From QHXM01 sp032160165 (lineage in GTDB: Bacteria; Acidobacteriota; Blastocatellia; Pyrinomonadales; Pyrinomonadaceae), in contig JAVHWA010000162.1 in NCBI GenBank assembly GCA_032160165.1, positions 31,100 through 95,099 on the forward strand: DNA of 64,000 bases, in the 5' to 3' direction. Below, piece after piece: positions 17,031 through 25,236 of the stretch. The position numbers and the translations under genes were made by a program. The stretch's first letter is position 1. Every line of letters begins with the position of its first letter. The notes beneath the pieces are model-generated. The model worked only from the letters and a program-made list of their open reading frames with translations. It searched no databases and was not told the DNA's origin.

Positions 17031-17816
17031 ATGGCGACGGGCAAGGACAAATTGATTAGCATCGACTTTGAGAACAGCCGGGTTGTTGTTGAAGGAGAGC
17101 ATGGGCGCTCCGAATACGGAATGGATACGGCGGAAGCATTTGACGCTGTTTCAAGGGCATGGCTCCGTTGTGGCTGGGACAATAAGTACGTTTACAGCTT
17201 TTCATGGTTAGGGCGTCCGATCATTCAACTGCCGGACGACATGATTCGGCTACAGGAGCTCATTTATGCAGTTCAGCCTGACGTGATCATTGAGACTGGA
17301 GTAGCGCACGGCGGCTCGCTGGTCTTTTATGCGAGCCTCTGCAAGGCTATGGAAAAGGGGCGCGTCCTCGGCATTGACATAGAGATTCGTCCGCATAACC
17401 GAAAGGCCCTTGAAGCGCACGCGCTCTTTCCTTTTATCACTTTGATCGAAGGTAGTTCAGTCGACCCTATCGTGGTTGAGGAAGTTCAAGCGCAGATTCG
17501 TCCCGGGGAGAAGGTCATGGTCTTTCTCGATTCATGTCACACGAAAGAACATGTGCTGGCCGAGTTACATGCTTACGCTCCTCTTGTCACCCTGGGGTCA
17601 TATATCGTGGCGATGGATGGAATCATGGAGCAGGTGGCCGGGGGCCCGCGCACGGAGCCTGATTGGTCGTGGAATAATCCCCGTAGGGCCGCGATAGAGT
17701 TCACGGAAGCGAACCCTCAATTTGTGATTGAAGATCCTGCAATTCTTTTTAATGAAAGCGCGCTTACACGACGTGTCACTTATTGGCCGGACGGCTTCAT
17801 CAAAAGAGTTAAGTAA
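17031..17816 (+). CDS. CmcI/cephalosporin hydroxylase-family methyltransferase-like protein
   Basis: Protein of 261 residues. Motifs IIETGVAHGGSLVFYASL, GRVLGIDIEIRPHNRKA, LIEGSSVDP and VFLDSCHTKEHVLAEL are those of the CmcI family (PF04989), a Rossmann-fold SAM-dependent methyltransferase group despite the historical name cephalosporin hydroxylase. Members in glycan clusters are thought to O-methylate sugars such as rhamnose. Start: ATG 17031 has AAAGG 9 bases upstream; a TTG at 17022 overlapping the previous stop (TTGA) is an alternative adding three residues. Cytoplasmic; last gene before the GT2 gene that opens the nonulosonate block. Confidence 0.85.
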   Translation: MATGKDKLISIDFENSRVVVEGEHGRSEYGMDTAEAFDAVSRAWLRCGWDNKYVYSFSWLGRPIIQLPDDMIRLQELIYAVQPDVIIETGVAHGGSLVFYASLCKAMEKGRVLGIDIEIRPHNRKALEAHALFPFITLIEGSSVDPIVVEEVQAQIRPGEKVMVFLDSCHTKEHVLAELHAYAPLVTLGSYIVAMDGIMEQVAGGPRTEPDWSWNNPRRAAIEFTEANPQFVIEDPAILFNESALTRRVTYWPDGFIKRVK

Positions 17817-17861
17817 CGTTAATTTAGATTAAGTGTTTTACCCGAGAAGGATTTGGATTTT

Positions 17862-19040
17862 ATGCCGAAGTATTCGTTAGTAGTTCCCACTTTAGATCGG
17901 GGGCATTTGCTGGAAGGAACCCTGGATTCGCTTTCCAAGCTCGATCATGACTCGTTTGAAGTAATCATCTCGAATAACTCTTCCAGTGACGACACTGAGG
18001 CGATAGCGAGGCGGTGGACCGAAACTGACCCTCGATTCAAGTACGTCAAGACAAGCAAGACGCTATGCATGTCAGACCACTGGGATTTTGCTTTGCGCTA
18101 CGTTACCGGGGACTATTTTCTGTACACCGGCGATGATGATTCCTTCGCCCGCCATCTCTTGAGAGTTTTAGATCAATGCCTGGATGAGGATGGCGCGGAA
18201 GGGGTCTATTGGAGGCAAGCTCTTTACTATCACCCATCCTGGTTTGAGGAAAATCGCGCAGGAAATCTCTATATACCTCCACTCAGCGGCCGCAAGTGGT
18301 TGATACAGGCCAAGGATGCTATCCAACAGATGTTTGACCTGAACCCTCCCAATACGTTTCCGATTGGGATGTCCTTCTGCTTTAAGACCTCTATTGTGAA
18401 CTCGCTGTTGGAAAAATACGGGATATTCTTTGTGCGCCCATTTCCGGATTACACGTCCACGATGATGTATCTTCCCAGCATACGCGGCTATCTGTATCTT
18501 GATACCCCGCTAACCATCGTCGGTAAATCAGCGGATTCCAATACGGCTGCTTATATGAATGGATCCCAGGCGCGAGTACAAAAGTTCTTTGAAGAGCATG
18601 ACGGTCCTGTTTATCCACACATGCCTTTGAATTATACGGTTATTTTTAATGGCATAGCTGAATGCGTCAAAGCTGTGCAAGCGGTGCGCAGCGATGACTT
18701 GGGTGGCTATCATTTGGATTGGGCGCGGTACTTTATCAGCATATATGACGCCGCCTGGATTCATAAGGAAACTCTAGAGGATACGATCGATCCGCAGGAA
18801 TTTTGGCAGGCGCTACATAAGATGCCCACCAAAGTACAAATGCGCGTGATGAGCTATGTCAGCAGAGTGAAGGTCTACAATCTACGTCAAAGGATTAAAC
18901 ATGGCTTGGCTGGTCGTCCGCAGAAGAATGGAGCAGGGGCGGCTAATCTCCATAAAGGAGATTTTTGTAAGAAAGTATCGAGCTTGACAGAGTGTTCGCA
19001 GGTACTCTCTGAACGTAATCTGGAGCTAGGTTATTCTTGA
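17862..19040 (+). CDS. Family 2 glycosyltransferase
   Basis: Protein of about 392 residues. The GT2 core is at the N-terminus (YSLVVPTLDRGHLLEGTL, SNNSSSDDTEAIA) with an acidic metal site YTGDDDSFARHL. The long C-terminal extension (about 200 residues, no clear membrane segment) resembles other GT2 enzymes that handle unusual sugars. GAGAAGGA 10 bases before ATG 17862 supports this start over the TTG at 17853. The stop overlaps the start of the CMP-nonulosonate synthetase gene (TGATG), so it belongs to the nonulosonate operon and may transfer that sugar or the next residue. This is an inference from position. Confidence 0.85.
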   Translation: MPKYSLVVPTLDRGHLLEGTLDSLSKLDHDSFEVIISNNSSSDDTEAIARRWTETDPRFKYVKTSKTLCMSDHWDFALRYVTGDYFLYTGDDDSFARHLLRVLDQCLDEDGAEGVYWRQALYYHPSWFEENRAGNLYIPPLSGRKWLIQAKDAIQQMFDLNPPNTFPIGMSFCFKTSIVNSLLEKYGIFFVRPFPDYTSTMMYLPSIRGYLYLDTPLTIVGKSADSNTAAYMNGSQARVQKFFEEHDGPVYPHMPLNYTVIFNGIAECVKAVQAVRSDDLGGYHLDWARYFISIYDAAWIHKETLEDTIDPQEFWQALHKMPTKVQMRVMSYVSRVKVYNLRQRIKHGLAGRPQKNGAGAANLHKGDFCKKVSSLTECSQVLSERNLELGYS

Positions 19041-19750
19041 TGGGCTCAATGGTCGGCCTGATTACTGCGCGCGGTGGATCGAAGGGTATTCCGCGAAAGA
19101 ATATCGCGTCGCTTGCCGGAAAGCCTCTGATCGCCTGGACGATCAAGGCAGCACAAGAGAGCCGGGCATTAGATCGCATCATCGTCTCTACCGACGATCC
19201 TGAAATTGCGGATGTAGCCCGGGAGTGGGGCGCCGATGTGCCCTTTATGCGTCCGCCGGAACTGGCCGCGGACGATTCACCCCATCACGGCGTAGTTATC
19301 CATGCTATTCGCTGGCTGGAGTCGCAACCCGCCCCGCCGCCTGACTACATAATGCTGCTCCAGCCGACCTCGCCGCTGCGTAAGGCTGAAGATATCGATG
19401 CCGCCGCGGCCATTGCCGCGGAGAAAGATGCGGACGCTGTGATTAGCGTTTGCCCTACGCACGACCATCCATACATCAGCAAACGGATAGCGGACGACGG
19501 TAGACTCCTCAATTTTGTCGAGCCGCCAAAGGGATACTTGCCACGCCAGGCGTTGCCGCCTGTTTACGCTCTCAACGGGGCGATCTATCTGGTGCGAAGA
19601 GAGGTGATGCTCGCAAGCGAAGACTGGAATACTCCGCGTACCTTCGCATACGTGATGCCGCCGGAGCGCTCGGTAGATATTGATTCACCATGGGACCTCC
19701 ACCTGGTTGATGTGATTTTGAGAGATTTGAATGGCTTTACGTCCAATTAG
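19040..19750 (+). CDS. legF: CMP-nonulosonate (legionaminate/sialate) cytidylyltransferase
   Basis: Protein of 236 residues with the acylneuraminate cytidylyltransferase signature at the N-terminus (ITARGGSKGIPRKNI), then SLAGKPLIAWTI, STDDPEIADVA and the LQPTSPLRKAEDID segment. It activates a nine-carbon sugar with CTP to give the CMP-sugar donor. In this operon, with LegB/LegC/PtmE homologues, the likely substrate is legionaminic acid (LegF) rather than N-acetylneuraminic acid (NeuA); the two cannot be told apart from sequence alone. It overlaps the synthase gene by 20 bp. Confidence 0.88.
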   Translation: MGSMVGLITARGGSKGIPRKNIASLAGKPLIAWTIKAAQESRALDRIIVSTDDPEIADVAREWGADVPFMRPPELAADDSPHHGVVIHAIRWLESQPAPPPDYIMLLQPTSPLRKAEDIDAAAAIAAEKDADAVISVCPTHDHPYISKRIADDGRLLNFVEPPKGYLPRQALPPVYALNGAIYLVRREVMLASEDWNTPRTFAYVMPPERSVDIDSPWDLHLVDVILRDLNGFTSN

Positions 19751-20786
19751 CATTGCTGGCCGCGAAGTGGGACCAGGTCATTCGTGCTTCGTCATCGCGG
19801 AGGCCGGCGTGAATCATAACGGGAGTCTGGAATCCGCCCTCCAACTGGTTGACGTCGCGGTCCAGGCCGGCGCTGACGCAATTAAGTTTCAAACTTTTAA
19901 GGCGGAGCACCTGGTCACATCAGATGCGCCAAAGGCTGCATATCAGCTCCGTAATACCGGCACCACAGAATCTCAATATGAGATGCTGCTCGGACTGGAG
20001 CTATCGCACGAGGCGCATCGTGTGCTGATGAGTTATTGCTCTCAACGGGACATACTCTTTATGTCCACTCCGTTTGATGAAGAGAGCGCGGATTTTCTGG
20101 ATGAGCTCGGTGTCCCCGTTTTCAAGTTGCCGTCGGGCGAAATCACCAACCTGCCTTTCATCACGCATGTCGCGCGCAAAGGCAAGCCTTTGATAGTCTC
20201 GACCGGCATGGCGTGGATGAGCGAAGTCGAGGCTGCTGTCCAGAGCATCACTGCCTGCGGAAACCAGGACTTCATCTTGTTGCACTGCGTGAGCAATTAT
20301 CCGGCTGAAGCGGCGGACGTAAACTTACGCGCAATGCGGGCCATGGAGGAGAAGTTCAACGTACCGGTTGGCTATTCGGATCACACCAGCGGTATTGAAG
20401 TTGCCCTTGCTGCTGTTGCCCTTGGCGCTTGCATCATCGAAAAACACTTCACCTTGTCCCGCGACTTGCCGGGCCCCGACCACCGTGCGTCGCTCGAGCC
20501 GGAGGAGCTGACGGCAATGGTGCGCGGCATTCGCCTGATTGAAGCAGCGTTGGGGCATGGCCGCAAAGAGCCGGCGGCGAGCGAAGCCGAGACCGCTTCG
20601 ATAGCGCGTCGGAGTCTGGTGGCAGCACGCGACATCGAGGCCGGAACGAAGCTGACCGAGGCTCTGATTTCGATTAAGCGCCCGGGCAGCGGCCTCTCGC
20701 CGGCTATGCTGCCTCAGGTGCTTGGGCGCAGGATGCGCGTGCCCGCCCGGGCGGGCACGCTGCTCACGTTGGAGATGCTTTCATGA
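19731..20786 (+). CDS. legI: N-acetylneuraminate/legionaminate synthase with C-terminal SAF domain
   Basis: Protein of 351 residues. The TIM-barrel part carries the NeuB landmarks IAEAGVNHNG, AIKFQTFKAEHLVT, FMSTPFDEESADFL, VSTGMAWMSE, LLHCVSNYP and GYSDHTSGIEV. The last about 60 residues form an antifreeze-like SAF domain (RSLVAARDIEAGTKL). It condenses phosphoenolpyruvate with a 6-carbon N-acyl-mannosamine-type sugar to form the nonulosonic acid. With legB/legC/ptmE nearby, 2,4-diacetamido-2,4,6-trideoxymannose is the expected acceptor. The stop overlaps the next gene as ATGA. Confidence 0.92.
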   Translation: MALRPISIAGREVGPGHSCFVIAEAGVNHNGSLESALQLVDVAVQAGADAIKFQTFKAEHLVTSDAPKAAYQLRNTGTTESQYEMLLGLELSHEAHRVLMSYCSQRDILFMSTPFDEESADFLDELGVPVFKLPSGEITNLPFITHVARKGKPLIVSTGMAWMSEVEAAVQSITACGNQDFILLHCVSNYPAEAADVNLRAMRAMEEKFNVPVGYSDHTSGIEVALAAVALGACIIEKHFTLSRDLPGPDHRASLEPEELTAMVRGIRLIEAALGHGRKEPAASEAETASIARRSLVAARDIEAGTKLTEALISIKRPGSGLSPAMLPQVLGRRMRVPARAGTLLTLEMLS

Positions 20787-21940
20787 GAACAATCGGCGTG
20801 GTGACGGTCGCGCGCTCCGATTACGGCATTTACCTTCCAGTGTTGCGAAGAATTCAATCAGACAAGGAGTTGAAACTGCTCCTCTTCGTGTCTGGCATGC
20901 ATCTGGCACCTGAATTCGGATTGACGGTAGAGGCCATCGAGGCTGACGGTTTCGAGATCGCTGAACGGGTCGAGATGTTGCTCGACACCGAGACGCCGGA
21001 AGGAGTGGCAAAATCCATGGGCCTGGGCCTGATGGGATTTGCCGAAGCCTACACGCGCACCAGACCCGATATTCTATTAGTCCTCGGAGATCGCTTCGAG
21101 ATGCACGCGGCGGCCCTCGCCGCTTTGCCTTTTAAGATTCCAGTCGCCCATATTCACGGCGGTGAACTGACGCAAGGCGCGATCGACGAGGCCCTGCGCC
21201 ATTCAATCACCAAACTCAGTCACCTACATTTCGTTACTACATCTGAATATGGGCGTCGCGTTCGACAGATGGGAGAAGAGGGATGGCGCGTAACGGTCAC
21301 CGGAGCGCCCTCGCTGGATAATCTGCATACTACGAAATTACTGAGCACTGTGGAATTGGAGGCTCGCTTCGGTTTGCAGTTGAACGACGCGCCTTTGTTG
21401 GTGACCCTCCACCCGGTGACGTTGGAATTCGAGCGGACCGCGGAGCATGTCGAGGAACTGCTGGTTGCTTTGCACGCCTCGGGAATGCCGGTCGTCTTTA
21501 CGCTTCCCAATGCAGACACCGGCGGGCGAATCATTGCGCGCGCCATCAGGGAATATGTCGGGACGCATACTTCGGCGTGGTTGGTGGACAATTTCGGAAC
21601 GGAAGCTTACTTTAGCTTGATGGCAATCGCCGCCGCTATGGTCGGTAATTCCTCAAGCGGAATCGTCGAAGCTGCCTCATTTAAGCTTCCTGTGGTCAAT
21701 ATCGGCATCAGGCAGCAGGGGCGCACTCGGGGAGCGAACGTCATCGATGTCGACTACAGCCACGTAGATATACTGGAAGGCATCAAGAGCGCATGTAGTG
21801 AGGAGTTCCGCGCAGGTCTGTTCCAATTATCAAATCCATACGGCGACGGCGCCGCCGCTGACAAGATCATCACGCGGCTTAAGGAAGTCGCGCTGACCCA
21901 GCCCCTCTTAATCAAGCGGTTTTGCGATGCGGATTTTTGA
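20783..21940 (+). CDS. legG: Hydrolysing NDP-N-acylglucosamine 2-epimerase (NeuC/LegG family)
   Basis: Protein of 385 residues of the hydrolysing UDP-GlcNAc 2-epimerase family. It starts with the NeuC-specific VTVARSDYGIYLPVL and has PDILLVLGDRFEMHAAA, IPVAHIHGGELTQGAIDE, HPVTLEFE and GNSSSGIVEAASF. It removes the nucleotide and inverts C2 to give the ManNAc-type precursor for the synthase encoded just upstream. In the legionaminic route the substrate would be GDP-2,4-diacetamido-2,4,6-trideoxyglucose (LegG); in sialic acid synthesis it would be UDP-GlcNAc (NeuC). Context favours LegG. Start ATG overlaps the synthase stop. Confidence 0.9.
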   Translation: MRTIGVVTVARSDYGIYLPVLRRIQSDKELKLLLFVSGMHLAPEFGLTVEAIEADGFEIAERVEMLLDTETPEGVAKSMGLGLMGFAEAYTRTRPDILLVLGDRFEMHAAALAALPFKIPVAHIHGGELTQGAIDEALRHSITKLSHLHFVTTSEYGRRVRQMGEEGWRVTVTGAPSLDNLHTTKLLSTVELEARFGLQLNDAPLLVTLHPVTLEFERTAEHVEELLVALHASGMPVVFTLPNADTGGRIIARAIREYVGTHTSAWLVDNFGTEAYFSLMAIAAAMVGNSSSGIVEAASFKLPVVNIGIRQQGRTRGANVIDVDYSHVDILEGIKSACSEEFRAGLFQLSNPYGDGAAADKIITRLKEVALTQPLLIKRFCDADF

Positions 21941-21982
21941 CTCTTTGACTGAGGCCGCCGCGACAGACTAGTACGTTCACAG

Positions 21983-22699
21983 ATGAAAGCCATTTGCATA
22001 GTGTTCGGCGGCGGCGGACATGCTCGCGTCATAATCGATAGCTTACAGGCGAGCGAGGCCGCGGAGATATACGCCGTTCTCGACTCTGACAGTTCGCTAC
22101 ATGGGCGGAACATCTTTGGGGTTCCCATCTGGGGGTATGATATTTTGCCAGAGTTGACGGAGCGCGGCGTTAATCATTTCGTGGTAGGAGTAGGATCTGT
22201 TGGGAGCGGCAATCAGCGTGTGCGCCTGTTTGAACTGGGCCTCTCGTACAACCTAACACCTCTGGGTGTCAGGCATCCTTCTGCCATTTGTTCGCGTTGG
22301 GCCGAAGTGGGTCCGGGCGCACAACTTCTTCCCGGAAGCATCGTGAATGCGGGCGCTCAACTTGGCGCGAATGTCATTGTCAACAGCGGCGCAGTGGTGG
22401 AGCACGACTGCCTCATTGGCGCGCACGCGCATGTGGCCACGGGAGCAAAATTGTCCGGCGGCGTATACGTCGGATCCGGCGCGCATATCGGCGCCGGCGC
22501 GACCGTCAGGCAATCCATAAAGATAGGAGACGGTGCAATTGTGGGTGCCGGTGCGGTCGTGGTGAAAGATGTTCCGCCGGGCATGGTTGTCATTGGCGTG
22601 CCTGCAGAGCCACTGAAGACCGTTGATGAGGGGCGCGATCAGGATGATAGTGAAGGAACGGAGGTTGAACCGTCGGATGATTCCCGGACTGGAGATTAA
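21983..22699 (+). CDS. legH: NeuD/PglD/LegH-family hexapeptide-repeat acyltransferase
   Basis: Protein of 238 residues. An N-terminal Rossmann-like part starts with VFGGGGHARVIIDSL, the hallmark of the NeuD/PglD group. It is followed by a left-handed beta-helix of hexapeptide repeats (VNAGAQLGANVIVNSGAVV, DCLIGAHAHVATGAKL, IGDGAIVGAGAVVV) with the catalytic His in VEHDCLIG. In legionaminate synthesis this family (LegH) acetylates the 4-amino group of the GDP-sugar; in sialate loci NeuD O-acetylates. A charged Asp/Glu-rich tail of about 30 residues follows the beta-helix and is unusual. Assignment to the family is firm, the position acetylated is inferred. Confidence 0.85.
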   Translation: MKAICIVFGGGGHARVIIDSLQASEAAEIYAVLDSDSSLHGRNIFGVPIWGYDILPELTERGVNHFVVGVGSVGSGNQRVRLFELGLSYNLTPLGVRHPSAICSRWAEVGPGAQLLPGSIVNAGAQLGANVIVNSGAVVEHDCLIGAHAHVATGAKLSGGVYVGSGAHIGAGATVRQSIKIGDGAIVGAGAVVVKDVPPGMVVIGVPAEPLKTVDEGRDQDDSEGTEVEPSDDSRTGD

Positions 22700-22914
22700 G
22701 AACCAATCCGGTCAAACGCACTGATCTGAAAGCCCTGGGTTCAGCAACTCTTTGCTGGGGTCACGGCCTGATGCGGTCCGGCGAGGGAAGCCCTTCTTAT
22801 GATGTGATTAATGAGCCAAAGCTGCTACGGTCGTTATCGCTTCGATCCTGCATTAGAATTCAATTAAGCATTTTCGCTTATACTGTTCCAATATGAAAAG
22901 GGTTTGGAGGAGTA

Positions 22915-23571
22915 ATGTCGGTCCTGTTCCTTGGCAAGCAAGATGACTCTTACTGTGAAAAAGCGCAAGAGTTTATCGAGCTGAAATTTCCCGGCGCAAC
23001 TGTAATTACAGGCACACGCCAGACACCTCTTCCCGCTGAAGCGGAATCATGGCAAGGCGATTATCTGCTCTCGTATCTGTCGCCCTGGATTGTACCCGAC
23101 GCCCTGCTGAAGCGCGCGCGCATTGCGAGCATCAACTTTCATCCAGGCCCTCCGGAGTATCCCGGAATAGGCTGCACGAATTTCGCAATTTATAATAATG
23201 AATCCGACTTTGGCGTGACGTGCCACCATATGGCCCCTCGCGTGGACACGGGCAAAATCATCGCCGTCAGACGATTTCCCCTCCTGGCTGCAGACTCGGT
23301 CTACTCCCTGACACAGAGATGCTATACCCAAATCCTGGCGCTCTTTTTTGAAATGATGTCGGGCGTTCTGGCTGGAGAAGAGCTGCCTGAATCGACAGAG
23401 AGGTGGACGCGATTACCGTACAAGCGGTCGGAGTTGAACGCGCTTTGTAGAATTGAGCCTGACATGACGACGGAGGAAATCCGCCGGCGTCTGCGAGCTG
23501 TGACTTTCCCCGGCGCTCCCGGGGGCTATGTGGAAATCGGCGGCTTTCGATTTGAGTACAAAGCCACATGA
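22915..23571 (+). CDS. Sugar N-formyltransferase-like protein
   Basis: Protein of 218 residues of the formyltransferase fold. The catalytic triad of the family is visible: Asn74 and His76 in INFHPGPPEYPG, and Asp111 in RVDTGKI. It lacks the long C-terminal domain of methionyl-tRNA formyltransferase and of ArnA, so it is closer to small nucleotide-sugar N-formyltransferases that use N10-formyl-tetrahydrofolate. In this operon it would formylate an amino group of a nonulosonate or its precursor. GGAGGAGT gives an excellent ribosome site 3-4 bases before the ATG. It starts a new transcription segment after a 215-base gap. Confidence 0.82.
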   Translation: MSVLFLGKQDDSYCEKAQEFIELKFPGATVITGTRQTPLPAEAESWQGDYLLSYLSPWIVPDALLKRARIASINFHPGPPEYPGIGCTNFAIYNNESDFGVTCHHMAPRVDTGKIIAVRRFPLLAADSVYSLTQRCYTQILALFFEMMSGVLAGEELPESTERWTRLPYKRSELNALCRIEPDMTTEEIRRRLRAVTFPGAPGGYVEIGGFRFEYKAT

Positions 23572-23626
23572 GAAAAGATAAGGAAGGGTCGGCGCGCGGG
23601 CCGGCCAATAAAGGAACCTCAAGGAT

Positions 23627-24499
23627 TTGAACATTCGGATTATTCCCAGACTTGATATTAAGGGGCCTAATCTGGTGAAGGGCATTCACTTTGAAGGCTT
23701 GCGTGTGCTTGGTAAGCCGGAGCAGTTTGCGCGTTACTACTATGAAAACGGCGCCGACGAGTTGATTTATATGGATGTGGTGGCTAGTCTCTATGGTCGC
23801 AATAGTCTGCTGGATATTGTCGAACGAACAGCGAAAGATATTTTTATTCCGCTGACCGTGGGGGGCGGCCTTAGAAGTGTTGAGGACATTCGCACCGTCC
23901 TGCGAGCCGGCGCGGATAAGGTTTCTATCAACACCGCCGCCGTTCAACACCCCGAATTGATCCGTGAAGGATCGCGCGCTTTTGGCTCCTCGACCATTGT
24001 GGTTTCCATCGAGGCGATCAAGAAAGCGGACGGCTCCTACGAAGCCTACGTTGATTATGGTCGCCAAAGCACGGGGATAGACGCATTCGAGTGGGCGGTG
24101 CGCGCCGCCGAACTGGGCGCGGGAGAGCTTGCCGTGACCTCCATAAATAACGAAGGCACGGGCAAAGGATTTGACATTGAATTGACGCGAAAGATAGCCG
24201 AGGCCGTTCCCATCCCTGTGATTGCCTGCGGCGGAGCTGGCCGTGTCAGCCACATCCATGACGTGATTACAGTAGGCAAGGCCGATGCGGTCAGCGTTGC
24301 CTCTATGCTGCATTACAACGTTGTCAGGCGTTCCCAGCTCAGCCAGCAGAACAACTACACAGAAGGCAACACAGAGTTTCTTCGCAAAGGTGGGATGGCT
24401 TCGAAAGGCCAGGACGCTTCAATAACGGAGATTAAAGAGTACTTAATAGAGCGGGGCGTCGAGTGCCGTCGTCCCGGCCAGATTGAGGAAGAGGGTTGA
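23627..24499 (+). CDS. HisF-like glutamine-amidotransferase partner of acetamidino module 1 (AglZ/HisF2 family)
   Basis: TIM-barrel protein of 290 residues similar to the imidazole glycerol phosphate synthase cyclase subunit (RIIPRLDIKGPNLVKGIHF, LTVGGGLRSVEDI, IPVIACGGAGRVSH). Residues needed for histidine synthesis have changed: the aspartate of the SIDRDGT loop is Asn (SINNEGT), and the aspartate of the VVAID strand is Glu (VVSIEA), while the first-strand Asp is kept. In known WbpG-HisH2-HisF2 systems this subunit with HisH supplies ammonia to the amidotransferase that makes the acetamidino (N-acetimidoyl) group. TTG start with AAAGGA 11 bases upstream. The tail of about 35 residues beyond the barrel is extra. 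Confidence 0.85.
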   Translation: MNIRIIPRLDIKGPNLVKGIHFEGLRVLGKPEQFARYYYENGADELIYMDVVASLYGRNSLLDIVERTAKDIFIPLTVGGGLRSVEDIRTVLRAGADKVSINTAAVQHPELIREGSRAFGSSTIVVSIEAIKKADGSYEAYVDYGRQSTGIDAFEWAVRAAELGAGELAVTSINNEGTGKGFDIELTRKIAEAVPIPVIACGGAGRVSHIHDVITVGKADAVSVASMLHYNVVRRSQLSQQNNYTEGNTEFLRKGGMASKGQDASITEIKEYLIERGVECRRPGQIEEEG

Positions 24500-24531
24500 T
24501 AGCGTCGACGCTTTCGGCTTTCCCGCAGGTA

Positions 24532-25236
24532 ATGGGGTTGGAACAAAAACCAAAAGTCGCCATTGTCGATTACGGCATGGGCAACCTGTTCAGCGTCAGA
24601 CAGGCTTGCGAGCACGCCGGATTAGATGTCGGCATCACTTCGGAGCGAGCAGAGATCCTGAAGGCCGATGCCGTTATCCTGCCGGGTATCGGCGCATTCG
24701 GCGATGCGATGGCGACTCTCTCCAGACTGGACCTTGTCGGCGTCTTACAAGATGTGGCTGCTTCCGGCAAAGAGCTCGTCGGAGTCTGCCTGGGGTTGCA
24801 ACTGCTCATGAGCGAGAGTTTCGAATTTGGCCGACACAAAGGATTGGGGATCATAGAGGGGCAAGTAGTGCCGTTCGATCATCCCGCGGAGGGCGCGCGC
24901 AAGCTCAAAGTGCCGCAGGTCGGATGGAATAGCATTCATCATGTCGGCGGGGACGGAAAAAACGGACGAGAGGACGCTTGGGAAAATTCGCCGTTCGCGG
25001 AAATTCGAGACGGCGAATTCATGTACTTCGTCCATTCCTACATCGTACAGCCTGAAAACAAGGGCGTCATCCTGTCGGTCTCGCGCTATGGACACATCGA
25101 GTTTTGTTCAAGCATTCATTATCAAAATATATTTGCCTGCCAGTTCCATCCGGAACGCAGCGGCAGAGAAGGCTTAAAGATTTATTGTAATCTTGCGTCG
25201 CATATCCAGCGGCTGACCTCAAGAGGAGTTAAATGA
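24532..25236 (+). CDS. HisH-like class I glutamine amidotransferase of acetamidino module 1
   Basis: Glutaminase-type protein of 234 residues: VAIVDYGMGNLFSV start, PGIGAFGDAM oxyanion region, nucleophile Cys86 in GVCLGLQLLM, and the His/Glu pair in CQFHPERSG. It releases ammonia from glutamine and pairs with the HisF-like subunit encoded directly upstream. ATG 24532 begins just before the first strand; a TTG at 24496 overlapping the previous stop, with AGGA upstream, is an alternative adding 12 residues. The next gene overlaps by 4 bases (ATGA). An insert of about 20 residues (GGDGKNGREDAWENSP) before the VHSY region is longer than in module 2. Confidence 0.87.
   Translation: MGLEQKPKVAIVDYGMGNLFSVRQACEHAGLDVGITSERAEILKADAVILPGIGAFGDAMATLSRLDLVGVLQDVAASGKELVGVCLGLQLLMSESFEFGRHKGLGIIEGQVVPFDHPAEGARKLKVPQVGWNSIHHVGGDGKNGREDAWENSPFAEIRDGEFMYFVHSYIVQPENKGVILSVSRYGHIEFCSSIHYQNIFACQFHPERSGREGLKIYCNLASHIQRLTSRGVK

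Noticed and set aside
23627..25236. HisF/HisH pair as part of histidine biosynthesis
   Set aside because: No other his gene is present, the catalytic aspartates of HisF are altered, and the pair is overlapped by a WbpG-type amidotransferase gene; the same holds for the second pair at 31355-32730.
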